Part shown: positions 44,494 through 53,091 of the stretch, one piece after another
Layout of the letters: the number at the start of each line of letters is the position of its first letter
Numbering within the stretch: the stretch's first letter is position 1
NCBI GenBank assembly: GCA_050246015.1
Contig: JBFWWU010000006.1
Span: forward strand, 165,223-229,222
Direction: 5' to 3'
From: JTS-AC122 sp050246015
Lineage (GTDB): Bacteria; Planctomycetota; Phycisphaerae; Phycisphaerales; UBA1924
DNA length: 64,000 bases
Translations under genes and position numbers: made by a program
The notes under the pieces: generated by a model
Seen by the model: only the letters and a program-made list of their open reading frames with translations
Told to the model about the DNA's origin: nothing
The model's database searches: none

Positions 44494-46002
44494 ATGTCGG
44501 CCACGCTCCCCTCCCCAAACGACTCACGCCTGGGCCGGATCGGCTGCGTCTTGGCGCCGCTCCTTGCCATCATCGCATATGTGGCCCTCGGCGCCGTCGA
44601 TGCACCCCTCGCTGAGCCGGCCCGCCGCGTCGCCGCCGTCGTCATCCTCATGGCAACCTGGTGGCTCACCGAAGCCATCCCCCTCGCCGCCACGGCCCTC
44701 GTTCCCCTCTTCCTCTTCCCTCTGCTTGGCGTCTCGGGCATCCAGCAGACCGCCGCCCCATACGCCGATCCGCTCATCTTCCTCTTCCTCGGCGGCTTCC
44801 TCCTCGGCATCGCCTTCGAATCCAGCGGTCTGCATCGCCGCATCGCGCTCCTCACCCTGAGGCTCGTCGGCTCCCGCCCCGCCTCACTCGTCGCCGGCGT
44901 CATGGTCGCCACCGCGATCATGTCTATGTGGGTCTCCAACACCGCCTCCACCATCATGATGGTGCCCATCGCCGCCAGCCTCGCCGCGATTTCCACCTCA
45001 CGGTCAACCGAACTGCCCGACCCGCCCGCCCGGCGCGCCTTCGCCGTCTGCCTCTACCTCGGAATCGCCTACGCCGCCAGCCTCGGCGGGATGGGCACCC
45101 CCATCGGCACGCCCCCCAACGCCATCGCCTTCGCTCGCCTCTCTGAACACTCGGATCATCCGATCAACTTCCGCGCGTGGATGATCGCCGCCGTCCCGCT
45201 CATCCTCATCCTCCTGCCCCTGATCTGGTTGCTCCTCACCCGCCTCCTTTTTCCTATTCACACCCTCCCGCCCTTGGCCGACCGTTCGTTCGTCCGCGCT
45301 CGCCTGCGAGAACTAGGCCGCCCTTCCAACCACGAGTGGACCACGCTGGCGGTCTTTCTCCTGGCCGTCTTGTTCTGGATCGCGCGAGAGCCCCTGTGCC
45401 GAATCCTCGGCCTGGTCGATCTCACCGCCGGCGCCGCTCCAAAGCCGCGCCTCTCCGACGCCGGTATCGCGATCGGCGCCGCCCTCCTGCTCTTTCTCCT
45501 GCCCACCGGCCCGAGATCGTCCCCCTTCGTCCTCTCCCTTCCCCACTTCGCCCGAGTTCCTTGGAGCATCCTGGTTCTCTTCGGCGGGGGCCTTTCGCTC
45601 GCCCAGGCCATGGACGCCTCCGGCCTTACCGATGCCGCCGGCACCCTCTTCCGCTCCCTGAGCGGCCTCCCCCTGATAGTCATTCTGCTTCTGACCGCCC
45701 TGCTCGTCACGTTCCTGAGCGAACTGGCCAGCAATACCGCCGTCGCCGCGACTCTGGTCCCCATTCTGGACGCCGCCGCCCGAACCCTGGATATGCCGGC
45801 GGAACTTTTGATCATTCCCGCAACACTGGCGTGCAGTTTCGGGTTTGCCCTCCCGGTCGCGACCCCGCCGAACGCGATCGTCTATGCCACCGGCCAGATC
45901 GGACTGCGCGACCTCATGCGGGCAGGGATAGTGGTTGACCTGGTCTGCGTTGTAGTGCTCGCGGTGTTGTACAGCCTGTTTGGGCGGTATCTCCTAGGAT
46001 AG
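44494..46002 (+). CDS. DASS-family anion symporter (SLC13/CitT-like)
   Basis: The 502-residue product has about 12 membrane helices and both sodium-binding clamshell motifs of the family: 'WVSNTASTIMMVPIA' with 'GGMGTPIGTPPNAIAFA' in the first half, and 'ELASNTAVAATLVPI' with 'PVATPPNAIVYATGQI' in the second. It should carry dicarboxylates or sulfate with sodium ions through the inner membrane; the substrate cannot be settled from sequence. The ATG at 44494 follows CCTCCTCC without a Shine-Dalgarno. Its 3' end is the left border of the skew-switch region. Confidence 0.92.
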   Translation: MSATLPSPNDSRLGRIGCVLAPLLAIIAYVALGAVDAPLAEPARRVAAVVILMATWWLTEAIPLAATALVPLFLFPLLGVSGIQQTAAPYADPLIFLFLGGFLLGIAFESSGLHRRIALLTLRLVGSRPASLVAGVMVATAIMSMWVSNTASTIMMVPIAASLAAISTSRSTELPDPPARRAFAVCLYLGIAYAASLGGMGTPIGTPPNAIAFARLSEHSDHPINFRAWMIAAVPLILILLPLIWLLLTRLLFPIHTLPPLADRSFVRARLRELGRPSNHEWTTLAVFLLAVLFWIAREPLCRILGLVDLTAGAAPKPRLSDAGIAIGAALLLFLLPTGPRSSPFVLSLPHFARVPWSILVLFGGGLSLAQAMDASGLTDAAGTLFRSLSGLPLIVILLLTALLVTFLSELASNTAVAATLVPILDAAARTLDMPAELLIIPATLACSFGFALPVATPPNAIVYATGQIGLRDLMRAGIVVDLVCVVVLAVLYSLFGRYLLG

Positions 46003-46441
46003 TTGGCTGGCTTTCTAAGTGGTTTGCGTTTGGATTGGTATGTCGATTCTGGTTGTGGAAAAGATGTGTGCCTGCGCTCGCGCGCGCTTGATAATTGACA
46101 CGCCGGCTCACTTCGCAAACCGGGCCGAGCGCGACACCAATCGACACCCCGGTGATCTCTTCGCGGCTGACGTGTATTCAGACGACAACTCATCACGATC
46201 CAAGAATAGTTGCAAGTGTCGTAACAGACTTGACTTATGATGTGCCGGCGCCCGGTTATGCACGAGCGACAGCCCCTCGGTACGACTACTACGGATGTTC
46301 TTCTTCTACTTCAAAGATATGAGAGACGCATCGTTCAAAACCGACAAAGCCGTCACTCATGGGGCAAAGATGCAAGCCGCGCCCGATGTGGAAAAATTGA
46401 GAATAACGCGATCGGTTCGGGTTCGACAACACCATATAGGA
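46003..46441. other. Candidate replication origin (gene-free, AT-richer, at a GC-skew switch)
   Basis: This 439-bp gap has no supportable gene and is clearly more AT-rich than its surroundings. It contains three near-consensus DnaA boxes: TGTGGAAAA at 46054-46062 and 46387-46395 (reverse of TTTTCCACA, a known variant box) and TTATGCACG at 46256-46264 (one mismatch to TTATNCACA). Left of it the + strand is C-rich; right of it the + strand is G-rich. Neither dnaA nor dnaN lies in the window. The origin call is inference from skew and boxes. Confidence 0.45.
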
Positions 46442-47317
46442 CTACGGCTGACACGACGCGCACCACGTAGTGGTTCGCTGGGCGAGCCTTGCGGTTGTAA
46501 GCGGCCTCCCACACCCGTAACAGGGCTCACCGCCCCGCCCGTAGACAGACCGGCGTGTCTGGAATTCCCCCGTTTTTCCGGTGGCGTTCCGGTAATCTCG
46601 AAGTGTGGATCCTCCGGACGCGATGGAATCCGCCAGGACGCCGCGGATTGAAGTCGCCAGGCGTTTAAGTTTGGGCGGGGCGAGCGAGTCAGAGGGGGCC
46701 GCAGGGTTGATACCTGCCCGGAACAGGGCCTCGTCTGCGTAGATATTGCCAACGCCAGCGAGGATGGATTGGTCCAGCAAGGCGGACTTGACGGGTCGAG
46801 AAGTTCGGCCCAAGCGCGCGCGGAGGATGTCGGGTGTGATCGAGAGGGCATCCGGACCCAGCGAATTCCAGCGTTTCCGGAGCGAATCGAGCGAGTTCGA
46901 AGCCCAGATTCCTCCAAAGCGACGCGGATCTCGGAAGACCAGAATTCCGGAGTGACGGGTCTGCGCGCTCTTTGCGGGTGATTGAGAAAGAGACCACCGA
47001 GCGTGCACGTGGTCGAGCGAACTGGGGGCGGCGCGGTTGGGGAAGAAGAGGAGTTGGCCGGACATGCCGAGTTGAATGACGAGGATGCGCACGGATGCGC
47101 GCGGGCCGCGGGCGATGATGGCGAGTTGCTTGCCGTGGCGCTGGAGGTCGGCGACGGCGAGGCCTGCGAGGAGGGAGCGGGAAGCGGAGGCGGCTGGGGC
47201 GGCGGGGTCGGTGGAGAGGATGTCGGCGCGGAGGAGGGAGGCGCTGGCGATGGTCCGGCCGAGGAGGATCGGCTCAAGACTTCGGCGCAGGCACTCGACT
47301 TCGGGGAGTTCGGGCAT
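46442..47317 (-). CDS. mutM: Formamidopyrimidine-DNA glycosylase
   Basis: The 291-residue product has the exact N-terminus MPELPEVE with catalytic P2 and E3, the beta-lyase lysine at about K63 in 'RHGKQL', the helix-two-turn-helix ('GVGNIYADEALFRAGI'), and the C-terminal zinc finger 'CYGCGRPL...CASC' with four Cys. It removes oxidised purines such as 8-oxoguanine from DNA. It lies next to the candidate origin, and its upstream neighbour is murJ. Confidence 0.97.
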   Translation of the reverse strand: MPELPEVECLRRSLEPILLGRTIASASLLRADILSTDPAAPAASASRSLLAGLAVADLQRHGKQLAIIARGPRASVRILVIQLGMSGQLLFFPNRAAPSSLDHVHARWSLSQSPAKSAQTRHSGILVFRDPRRFGGIWASNSLDSLRKRWNSLGPDALSITPDILRARLGRTSRPVKSALLDQSILAGVGNIYADEALFRAGINPAAPSDSLAPPKLKRLATSIRGVLADSIASGGSTLRDYRNATGKTGEFQTRRSVYGRGGEPCYGCGRPLTTARLAQRTTTWCASCQP

Positions 47318-47339
47318 GTGTCGGGCGCCTCTCAGCGGG

Positions 47340-49070
47340 TCATTTCATTCGGGAGCGAGAAAGGAGATCGGCCAGGTCCTGGGAGCGAAAGAGTCTGGCG
47401 GCGAGGAGGTAGGAGAAGGCACCGGTGGCGGTCATGACGGCAAGGGCGATGGCGTGGGCGGTCCAGCCGGTGGGAGGGGGAAGGATGGCCTGCACGCCGA
47501 GCACGGCGGCGACCATAACGAGGGCGCTGGCGGCGGTGGTTGAGACGGCGGGTGCGACGCCGAGGGTGGGTGACGCGGTGGGAGTTTCGGCGGGCGCCGA
47601 GCGGCGCCAGCGGCGAGTGAGGGAGGCGAGGGCGAGGAGTTGGAAGGCGGCGCAGATGGTGGTGGACCAGGCGAGGCCGGCTTCGGCGAGATTCCAGATG
47701 AGGGCGAAGGTAAGGGCGAGGTTGACGAGGATCATGGCGATGGAGACGAACATGGGGGTGCGCATGTCGCCGCGGGCGTAGTAGGCGCGGGAGAGGACGT
47801 GATTGAGGGAGTAGATCCAGATACCCGGGGCGAAGCCGAGGAGGACGTTGCTGACGCGATCGACGCCGTCGGGCGAAAAGCCGGAAGAACTGGAGGGGCG
47901 AGCGGCGAAGAGGACGAAGGCGAGGTGGTGGCGGATGAGGATGAGGCCGACGCTGGAGGGGACGGCGATGAAGAGGGAGAGGCGTACGCCGCGCCAGACG
48001 GTGCGGCGGAACTTGTATTGCGAATCGGGAGCGGGCGAGGCGGCGAAGCGAGAGAGGAGAGGGAAGACGGCGGTGGCGACGGCGATGCCGAAGACGCCCA
48101 AGGGGAACTGATAGAGGCGTTGAGCGGCGACGACGATGGCGTTGGACTTGTCTTGGAGTGGGAAGGGGAAGCCGAGGAAGGTGGGGCCGGCCCAGATGGT
48201 GTAGGTGCAGATGAGGGTGTCGAGGAAGGTGCTGAGTTGGAGGGTTCCGAGTCCGATCGCGACGGGGACGAACCGGCGGAGCATGGCGCGGACCTCAGGG
48301 ACGGCGTCGCGGTAGTCGAGGGTCCAGGTCACGCGGGGCCTGAGAAGGCGAAGGAACCAGAGGCATTGCGTGAGGCCGGAGAGGACGGTGGCGACACCGA
48401 GGACGTAGGCGACGGTGGCGCCGGCGGCGCGGTTGGTGAGGAGGAAGAAGGCGGCGACGGCGATGATAAAGGCGTTGAGGAGGAGGGGTCCGGCGGAAGC
48501 GGGGGCGAAGCGGCCGTGGACCTGGAGCATGCCCGCGAGGATGGCGGCGCAGCAGATCAGCGGCATGAAGGGGAGCATGATGACGACGAGGTGGAGGAGG
48601 ATCTGGCGGTCGAGGGGGTGGGAGCCGAAGAGAAGAACGGTCAGGAGGACGATCTCGGCGACGACGACGAGCGCGCCGGTGATGACGCCGAGCATGGCGA
48701 GGGTGAGGGAGGCGAACTTGTCGGCGGAGGCCGGGGGGTGGGGAGCGGGGTCTCGATCGTGACGCGCATCTCGGTCGGTGGAGGCGGAATAGGCGGGGAT
48801 GAAGGCGGCGGAGAGGGCGCCCTCGCCGAAGAGTCTTCGGAAGAGGTTGGGGATTTGAAACGCGGCGCCGAAGGCGGAGCCCAGGGCGGTGTCGCCGAAG
48901 AGGCGGCTGACCAGGACTTCGCGGACGAGACCGGCGAAGCGGGAGAGGAGGGTGACGGAGGAGACGGCGCGGATGGCGCGGTGGAGGCCGTGGGCGTCGG
49001 CGTCATGCCGGTCGGCGGGTGGGGGCGGCGCGTCGGGGCCGGGTTCGGATGGATCGGGAGTGGGGGGCAT
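47340..49070 (-). CDS. murJ: Lipid II flippase MurJ (MviN)
   Basis: The 576-residue product has 13-14 membrane helices with the MviN landmarks 'TLLSRFAGLVREVLVSRLFG', 'AFGAAFQIPNLFRRLFGEGALSAAFIPAYS', and 'YARGDMRTPMFVSIAMILVNLALTF'. MurJ moves lipid II across the inner membrane for cell-wall synthesis, consistent with peptidoglycan in this lineage. I start at the ATG at 49070 (MPPTPDPSEP), which gives a 35-residue cytoplasmic lead. The open frame upstream reads as Ser/Pro/Thr shadow of the AAA gene and is rejected. mutM follows after 22 bp. Confidence 0.93.
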   Translation of the reverse strand: MPPTPDPSEPGPDAPPPPADRHDADAHGLHRAIRAVSSVTLLSRFAGLVREVLVSRLFGDTALGSAFGAAFQIPNLFRRLFGEGALSAAFIPAYSASTDRDARHDRDPAPHPPASADKFASLTLAMLGVITGALVVVAEIVLLTVLLFGSHPLDRQILLHLVVIMLPFMPLICCAAILAGMLQVHGRFAPASAGPLLLNAFIIAVAAFFLLTNRAAGATVAYVLGVATVLSGLTQCLWFLRLLRPRVTWTLDYRDAVPEVRAMLRRFVPVAIGLGTLQLSTFLDTLICTYTIWAGPTFLGFPFPLQDKSNAIVVAAQRLYQFPLGVFGIAVATAVFPLLSRFAASPAPDSQYKFRRTVWRGVRLSLFIAVPSSVGLILIRHHLAFVLFAARPSSSSGFSPDGVDRVSNVLLGFAPGIWIYSLNHVLSRAYYARGDMRTPMFVSIAMILVNLALTFALIWNLAEAGLAWSTTICAAFQLLALASLTRRWRRSAPAETPTASPTLGVAPAVSTTAASALVMVAAVLGVQAILPPPTGWTAHAIALAVMTATGAFSYLLAARLFRSQDLADLLSRSRMK

Positions 49071-49206
49071 CCGTGCCGGGGAAGAGGGTAGGGGCACCGC
49101 AGGAGTGAGGGGAAACTGGAGCGAGGTCGGAGGTGGAAGCGGGGGGCGGAGGGACCGGTTGGGGAAGAAGCATGTGGACCGGGCGCCGGGCGAAGCGAGG
49201 CGGGAG

Positions 49207-50118
49207 TTACGACATTTCGATGAGGGCATCGAGTCGGCGGATGAAGGCGGGGTCGATGTGATCGCGCCGGTTGGCGGCGAGCAGGGCGAGCACGCTGGAC
49301 TGCTCGATGTGGCCGAGGAGGTAGCCGATTTCAAGGTTGGCGTAGCGGTCGTGGGCGTCCTTGACGCTGGAGCGTCTGCCGAAGAGAGCGTCGGCGTCAT
49401 CGAAGAAGAGGATGGAGTTTGACCGCTCGGCGGCGTCGAAGATGCGGCGGAGGTTCTTTTCGGTTTCGCCGATGTAGTTGGAAGTGACGGCGCTGAGGTC
49501 GATGCGGTAGAGGTCGGCGTGGAGGGAGCGGGAGAGATCAAGAGCGGCGCGGGAAGCGGCGGCGGGTGATCCGATGATGGCGGCGGCGATGCCGCGCGGG
49601 GAAGGGCCGTGGGCATGGCGCGGCGTTGACGGCGCGGTCCATGATTCGAGGGACGGTCGCCGGCGGGTGAGGCGGTCGGCGAGGTCCTGCAAGCGCGGAT
49701 GGATCTTGGCGGGGCGGGAAGGGCTGGGATCTGGGAGTGTGTCGCGCGGCCGTTCTTGAGGGATGGCTTGACCCCAGCGCAGGAGCATGGCACCGCGCTC
49801 GGCGATGACGGCGGGGAAGGTTGGGAACATGCCGGCGAACTCGCCGGCGTCGTTGGGCGGGAGGTAATCGCTGCAGGCGGAGAAGCGATTCCAGAGCGTC
49901 AGGACGTCGGGGGTGTGGTGGGCGGCATCGATCGCGTCCTGACTGACCCACTCGGACACTTCAAGAATGATGCCCGAGGGGGTGCGAACGACAATGTGCT
50001 CACGGTCGGTGGCCAATCCGAGGCGGCGCAGCAGGGGCAGACGGTCGGCGATGACCGCGAGCAGGTCGGCGTCCTTGCCGGGCTTGGGACGGAACGCGGC
50101 GAACGAGATGACGCCCAT
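49207..50118 (-). CDS. Fusion of monooxygenase-like barrel and degenerate AAA+ domain
   Basis: The 303-residue product has two parts. Residues 1-105 ('MGVISFAAFRPKPGKDADLLAV' to about 'SGIILEVSEWVSQDAIDAA') look like an antibiotic-biosynthesis-monooxygenase/dimeric alpha-beta barrel. Residues about 140-303 are an AAA domain like the ATPases of extracellular contractile injection systems ('YRIDLSAVTSNYIGETEKNLRRIFDAAE', 'SILFFDDADALFGRRSSVKDAHDRYANLE', arginine fingers R294/R295). Its Walker A is 'GSPAAASR' with no Lys-Thr, and the lid domain is missing, as it stops right after the fingers. It is probably a non-hydrolysing protein. No injection genes are near. Start at ATG 50118. Confidence 0.72.
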   Translation of the reverse strand: MGVISFAAFRPKPGKDADLLAVIADRLPLLRRLGLATDREHIVVRTPSGIILEVSEWVSQDAIDAAHHTPDVLTLWNRFSACSDYLPPNDAGEFAGMFPTFPAVIAERGAMLLRWGQAIPQERPRDTLPDPSPSRPAKIHPRLQDLADRLTRRRPSLESWTAPSTPRHAHGPSPRGIAAAIIGSPAAASRAALDLSRSLHADLYRIDLSAVTSNYIGETEKNLRRIFDAAERSNSILFFDDADALFGRRSSVKDAHDRYANLEIGYLLGHIEQSSVLALLAANRRDHIDPAFIRRLDALIEMS

Positions 50119-50331
50119 GAGTGGCTCGCTGTGGAAGGTGCGTGGGGCAATGGTAGTAGAGGTCGCGGCGGCGCTGGAAGCGGTGCGGGGGTGGTGGGGG
50201 GGTGGTGGGGGGCACGAAGGGACTAGCATGAGTGACTACGGACCTCGGCTTCACCCGCGATTCACACGATGGCGCCGATCACGACGACTGGACGCGCAGG
50301 CCGACGCCGCCGACGGGAGCGGTCGGTTCGC

Positions 50332-53037
50332 ATGCGCCGTCAGCAGTGGCTTGTAGGCGTGATGGCGATGGGGGCGCTGGTGGGGGTGAGTCTGCTGGGC
50401 GGGTTTGATACACTGGAGCGCCAGACGATGGACTGGCGGGCGCGTCAGTTTGACGCGTATTCGCCGGCGGCGTCGGACGAACTGGTGATTCTCGGGATCG
50501 ACGACCGGGCGCTGCGAGAGGAGGGCGCGTGGCCGTGGGATCGGGGGCGGATCGCCGGGGTGGTGCGGGAGTTAACGTCGGCGGGGGCGGGCGTGATCGC
50601 GCTGGACGTGCTGTTTGAGGAGCCTCGCGAGGGGGATGTGGAGCTTGGTGAGGCGATCGCGTCGAGCGGACGGGTAGTGGCGCCGATCCGGTTTTCGGGG
50701 CCGGACGGGCGCGGGGAAACTGATGAAGAGGACGCGGGGGCGGAGATTACGTTGCGTGCGGCGGAGGCGATCGCATCGCGGGGTTGGATGTCGGCGAGTC
50801 AAGGGGATGCGGCGGCGCGGGATCGGGCACTGGAGCGTGCCGCCGAGGATGTGGGGGAGGCCGCGGCTGATCGGGCGGGGGTGAGGAATCCGCGGGTGCG
50901 AAGCCGGTTGGGTGCGGCGGCGTGGACGCTGGCGGTGCAGCGGGGACGTTCGAGCGAGGCACTGGCGGAAAGGGCGGATGCGAACGACGTGCAGCGAGCG
51001 GCGGGGCCGGCGAAGGCGCCGGTCGCGGAGGTAGGAACGGCGGCCGCCCGGGTCGGGGATGTGTCACTCTCGACGCTTGATGCGGATGGGGTGCTGCGAC
51101 GGGTGGCGCCGGCGACGGTCTGGCCGGCTGAACGGGTGTGGGAGAACTTTGCGATCGCGGGGGTGGAGTTGATGGAGGTTCGCCGGCAGGTGACGCGGCG
51201 TGAAGGTCGCGGGGTGTCTGGGCCGGCGATGCGGTGGCGCGTGCCGACGACGATCCTGGCGTGGCCGAAGGGGGGAAGGGAGTATCGGGGGCAGTTTGAG
51301 CGAGCGGGGGGCGGGGCGCGGGAGGTGAGCATTGTGGCGGCGCTGGAGCCGGCGCGGATCGCGGAGGCGGCGCGAGAGAATCTTGAGGCGTGCCGGGCGC
51401 TGCTGGAAGAAGCGGTGAAGGTGGGGCTGGAGGCGGAGGAGGGGGCGGCGGACCTGATGGGGGAGTTGATGCAGGCGTCGCCGGGCTCGGACGAGTACGC
51501 GGCGAAGGTGGAGCGGGTGGAGGCGGGGTGCGAGGGGCTGGTGCGAGAGGCGCGGGAGTTTCTGGAGTTTGTGAAGGAGTCGCCGCCGGATGTGGAGATG
51601 AGCGAGGAGGACCGAGCCCGGCTGACGGTGTTCAGGGCGGCGGCGGAGGTGTTGCCGCGACGATTGGAGGCGTGCCGGATAGCCGGGCAGGAGATCGCGG
51701 CGTCGCGCGATCGGCTGCGGGGCCTGGTGGAGGGGAAGATGGTGTTCATAGGGTTTGCGGCGACGGGGATCGCGGCGGACAGGGTGGCGACGAGCGTGCA
51801 CGGGCAGACGCCCGGGGTGTATGTGCACGCGGCGGTGGCGAACATGGCGCTCACGGGGTTCGTGCGGTCACCGGCGCCGCGTGGGGTGGACGTGGGGGTG
51901 ATGATCGTGATGGGGGTGCTGGGGGCGTTGGTGGCGATGAGGCTGCCGATCGCGGTGTCGCCCGTGGTGCTGGCGGCGCTGCTGGGCGGGTGGTACGTGG
52001 TGTGCGGGGCGGCGCTGTGGGATTACGGTCGGGTGATTGTGTGGTGCGCGGGGCCGGGCGTGGCCTCGGGCGGGGCCTGGCTGAGCGTCATGTTGCATCG
52101 CGCGCTGGTGGAGCAGCGTGATCGACGCAGGACGCAGGAGCGGTTCAGCGCGTACGTGTCGCCGGAGGTGGTTGAGTTGCTGGTGGAGAATCCGCGGCTG
52201 CGGAGTTTGTCGCCGCAGAGGCGGGAGATCACGGTGATGATGACGGACCTGGAGGGGTTTACCGCGCTGGCGGAGCGGCTGGGCGAGGAGCGCACGGGGC
52301 GGGTGCTGGGGCGGTATCTATCGGAGATGTCGCGGATTCTGCTTGCGCATGGGGCGACGATCGACAAGTTTCTTGGGGACGGGATCATGGCGTTCTGGGG
52401 CGCGCCGCTGGAGATGGAGGCCGGGGAGCAGGCACGGCGGGCGCGAGCGAGCGCGGCGGCGATGCACGAGCGGTTCGGTGAACTGGTGGCGGCGGGCGAG
52501 TTTGAGGGTGGGGGCGTGGTGCGTCTGCGGATCGGGATCGCGGCGGGGGCGCTGATGGTGGGGGACTTTGGATGTCCGCCGACGCGGAGTTCGTACACGG
52601 TGATCGGCGACGCCGCCAACTTGGCGTCGCGGCTGGAGCAGGCGTGCAAGACGCTGGGCGTGGGAACGCTGCTGAGCGGCGGCGTGGGTCGATGGATTGG
52701 GGAGGGGGAGACGGGGGCCGGCATGTTCAGGGTCGGGCGACTAGGGATTCGCGGACGAGCCCGAGCGGAGGAGGCGTGGGCGGCGATCACGGGGCGGCTG
52801 GATGAGTCGGCCCGGGTAGAGACCGGGGCGCTGCAGCGCGGGATCGCGGCGTTTCAAGAGGGGCGGCTGGACGAGGCCGAGCGGGAGTTTGGCGAGTTGA
52901 TCGCCTCGGCGTTCCTGGGGACGCTGGCGCGTGTATACATGGGAGCGATTGGGGAGGCGCGGGCAAGGGCCCGGGAAGGACATGAACCGCTGGCGAACGG
53001 AACATTTGAGGGTACGATTAGCGTATCAGAAGGCTGA
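50332..53037 (+). CDS. CHASE2-domain class III adenylate/guanylate cyclase
   Basis: The product, about 901 residues from ATG 50332, has a first membrane helix ('VGVMAMGALVGVSLLG'), an extracytoplasmic CHASE2 domain with 'QFDAYSPAASDELVILGIDD' and 'GAWPWDRGRIAGVV', three membrane helices (about 520-610), and a class III cyclase domain. The domain has metal Asp in 'MTDLEGFT' (about D639) and 'FLGDGIMAFWGAP', the base Lys in 'IDKFLGD', and the Asn-Arg pair in 'ANLASRLEQ'. A helical tail follows. It makes cyclic nucleotide in response to an unknown outside signal. An ATG at 50269 would add 21 Arg-rich residues. The FecR protein gene follows closely. Confidence 0.94.
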   Translation: MRRQQWLVGVMAMGALVGVSLLGGFDTLERQTMDWRARQFDAYSPAASDELVILGIDDRALREEGAWPWDRGRIAGVVRELTSAGAGVIALDVLFEEPREGDVELGEAIASSGRVVAPIRFSGPDGRGETDEEDAGAEITLRAAEAIASRGWMSASQGDAAARDRALERAAEDVGEAAADRAGVRNPRVRSRLGAAAWTLAVQRGRSSEALAERADANDVQRAAGPAKAPVAEVGTAAARVGDVSLSTLDADGVLRRVAPATVWPAERVWENFAIAGVELMEVRRQVTRREGRGVSGPAMRWRVPTTILAWPKGGREYRGQFERAGGGAREVSIVAALEPARIAEAARENLEACRALLEEAVKVGLEAEEGAADLMGELMQASPGSDEYAAKVERVEAGCEGLVREAREFLEFVKESPPDVEMSEEDRARLTVFRAAAEVLPRRLEACRIAGQEIAASRDRLRGLVEGKMVFIGFAATGIAADRVATSVHGQTPGVYVHAAVANMALTGFVRSPAPRGVDVGVMIVMGVLGALVAMRLPIAVSPVVLAALLGGWYVVCGAALWDYGRVIVWCAGPGVASGGAWLSVMLHRALVEQRDRRRTQERFSAYVSPEVVELLVENPRLRSLSPQRREITVMMTDLEGFTALAERLGEERTGRVLGRYLSEMSRILLAHGATIDKFLGDGIMAFWGAPLEMEAGEQARRARASAAAMHERFGELVAAGEFEGGGVVRLRIGIAAGALMVGDFGCPPTRSSYTVIGDAANLASRLEQACKTLGVGTLLSGGVGRWIGEGETGAGMFRVGRLGIRGRARAEEAWAAITGRLDESARVETGALQRGIAAFQEGRLDEAEREFGELIASAFLGTLARVYMGAIGEARARAREGHEPLANGTFEGTISVSEG

Positions 53038-53091
53038 CGTCCCGATGGGACCGGCTTTGTGCTCCTTGCCCACAGCGAGGGGAATCGGACG

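Noticed and set aside
48641..49793. Possible long N-terminus for murJ reaching into the AAA gene
   Set aside because: The upstream part is a Ser/Pro/Thr-rich shadow of the AAA-fusion coding frame; MurJ homology starts just after 49070.
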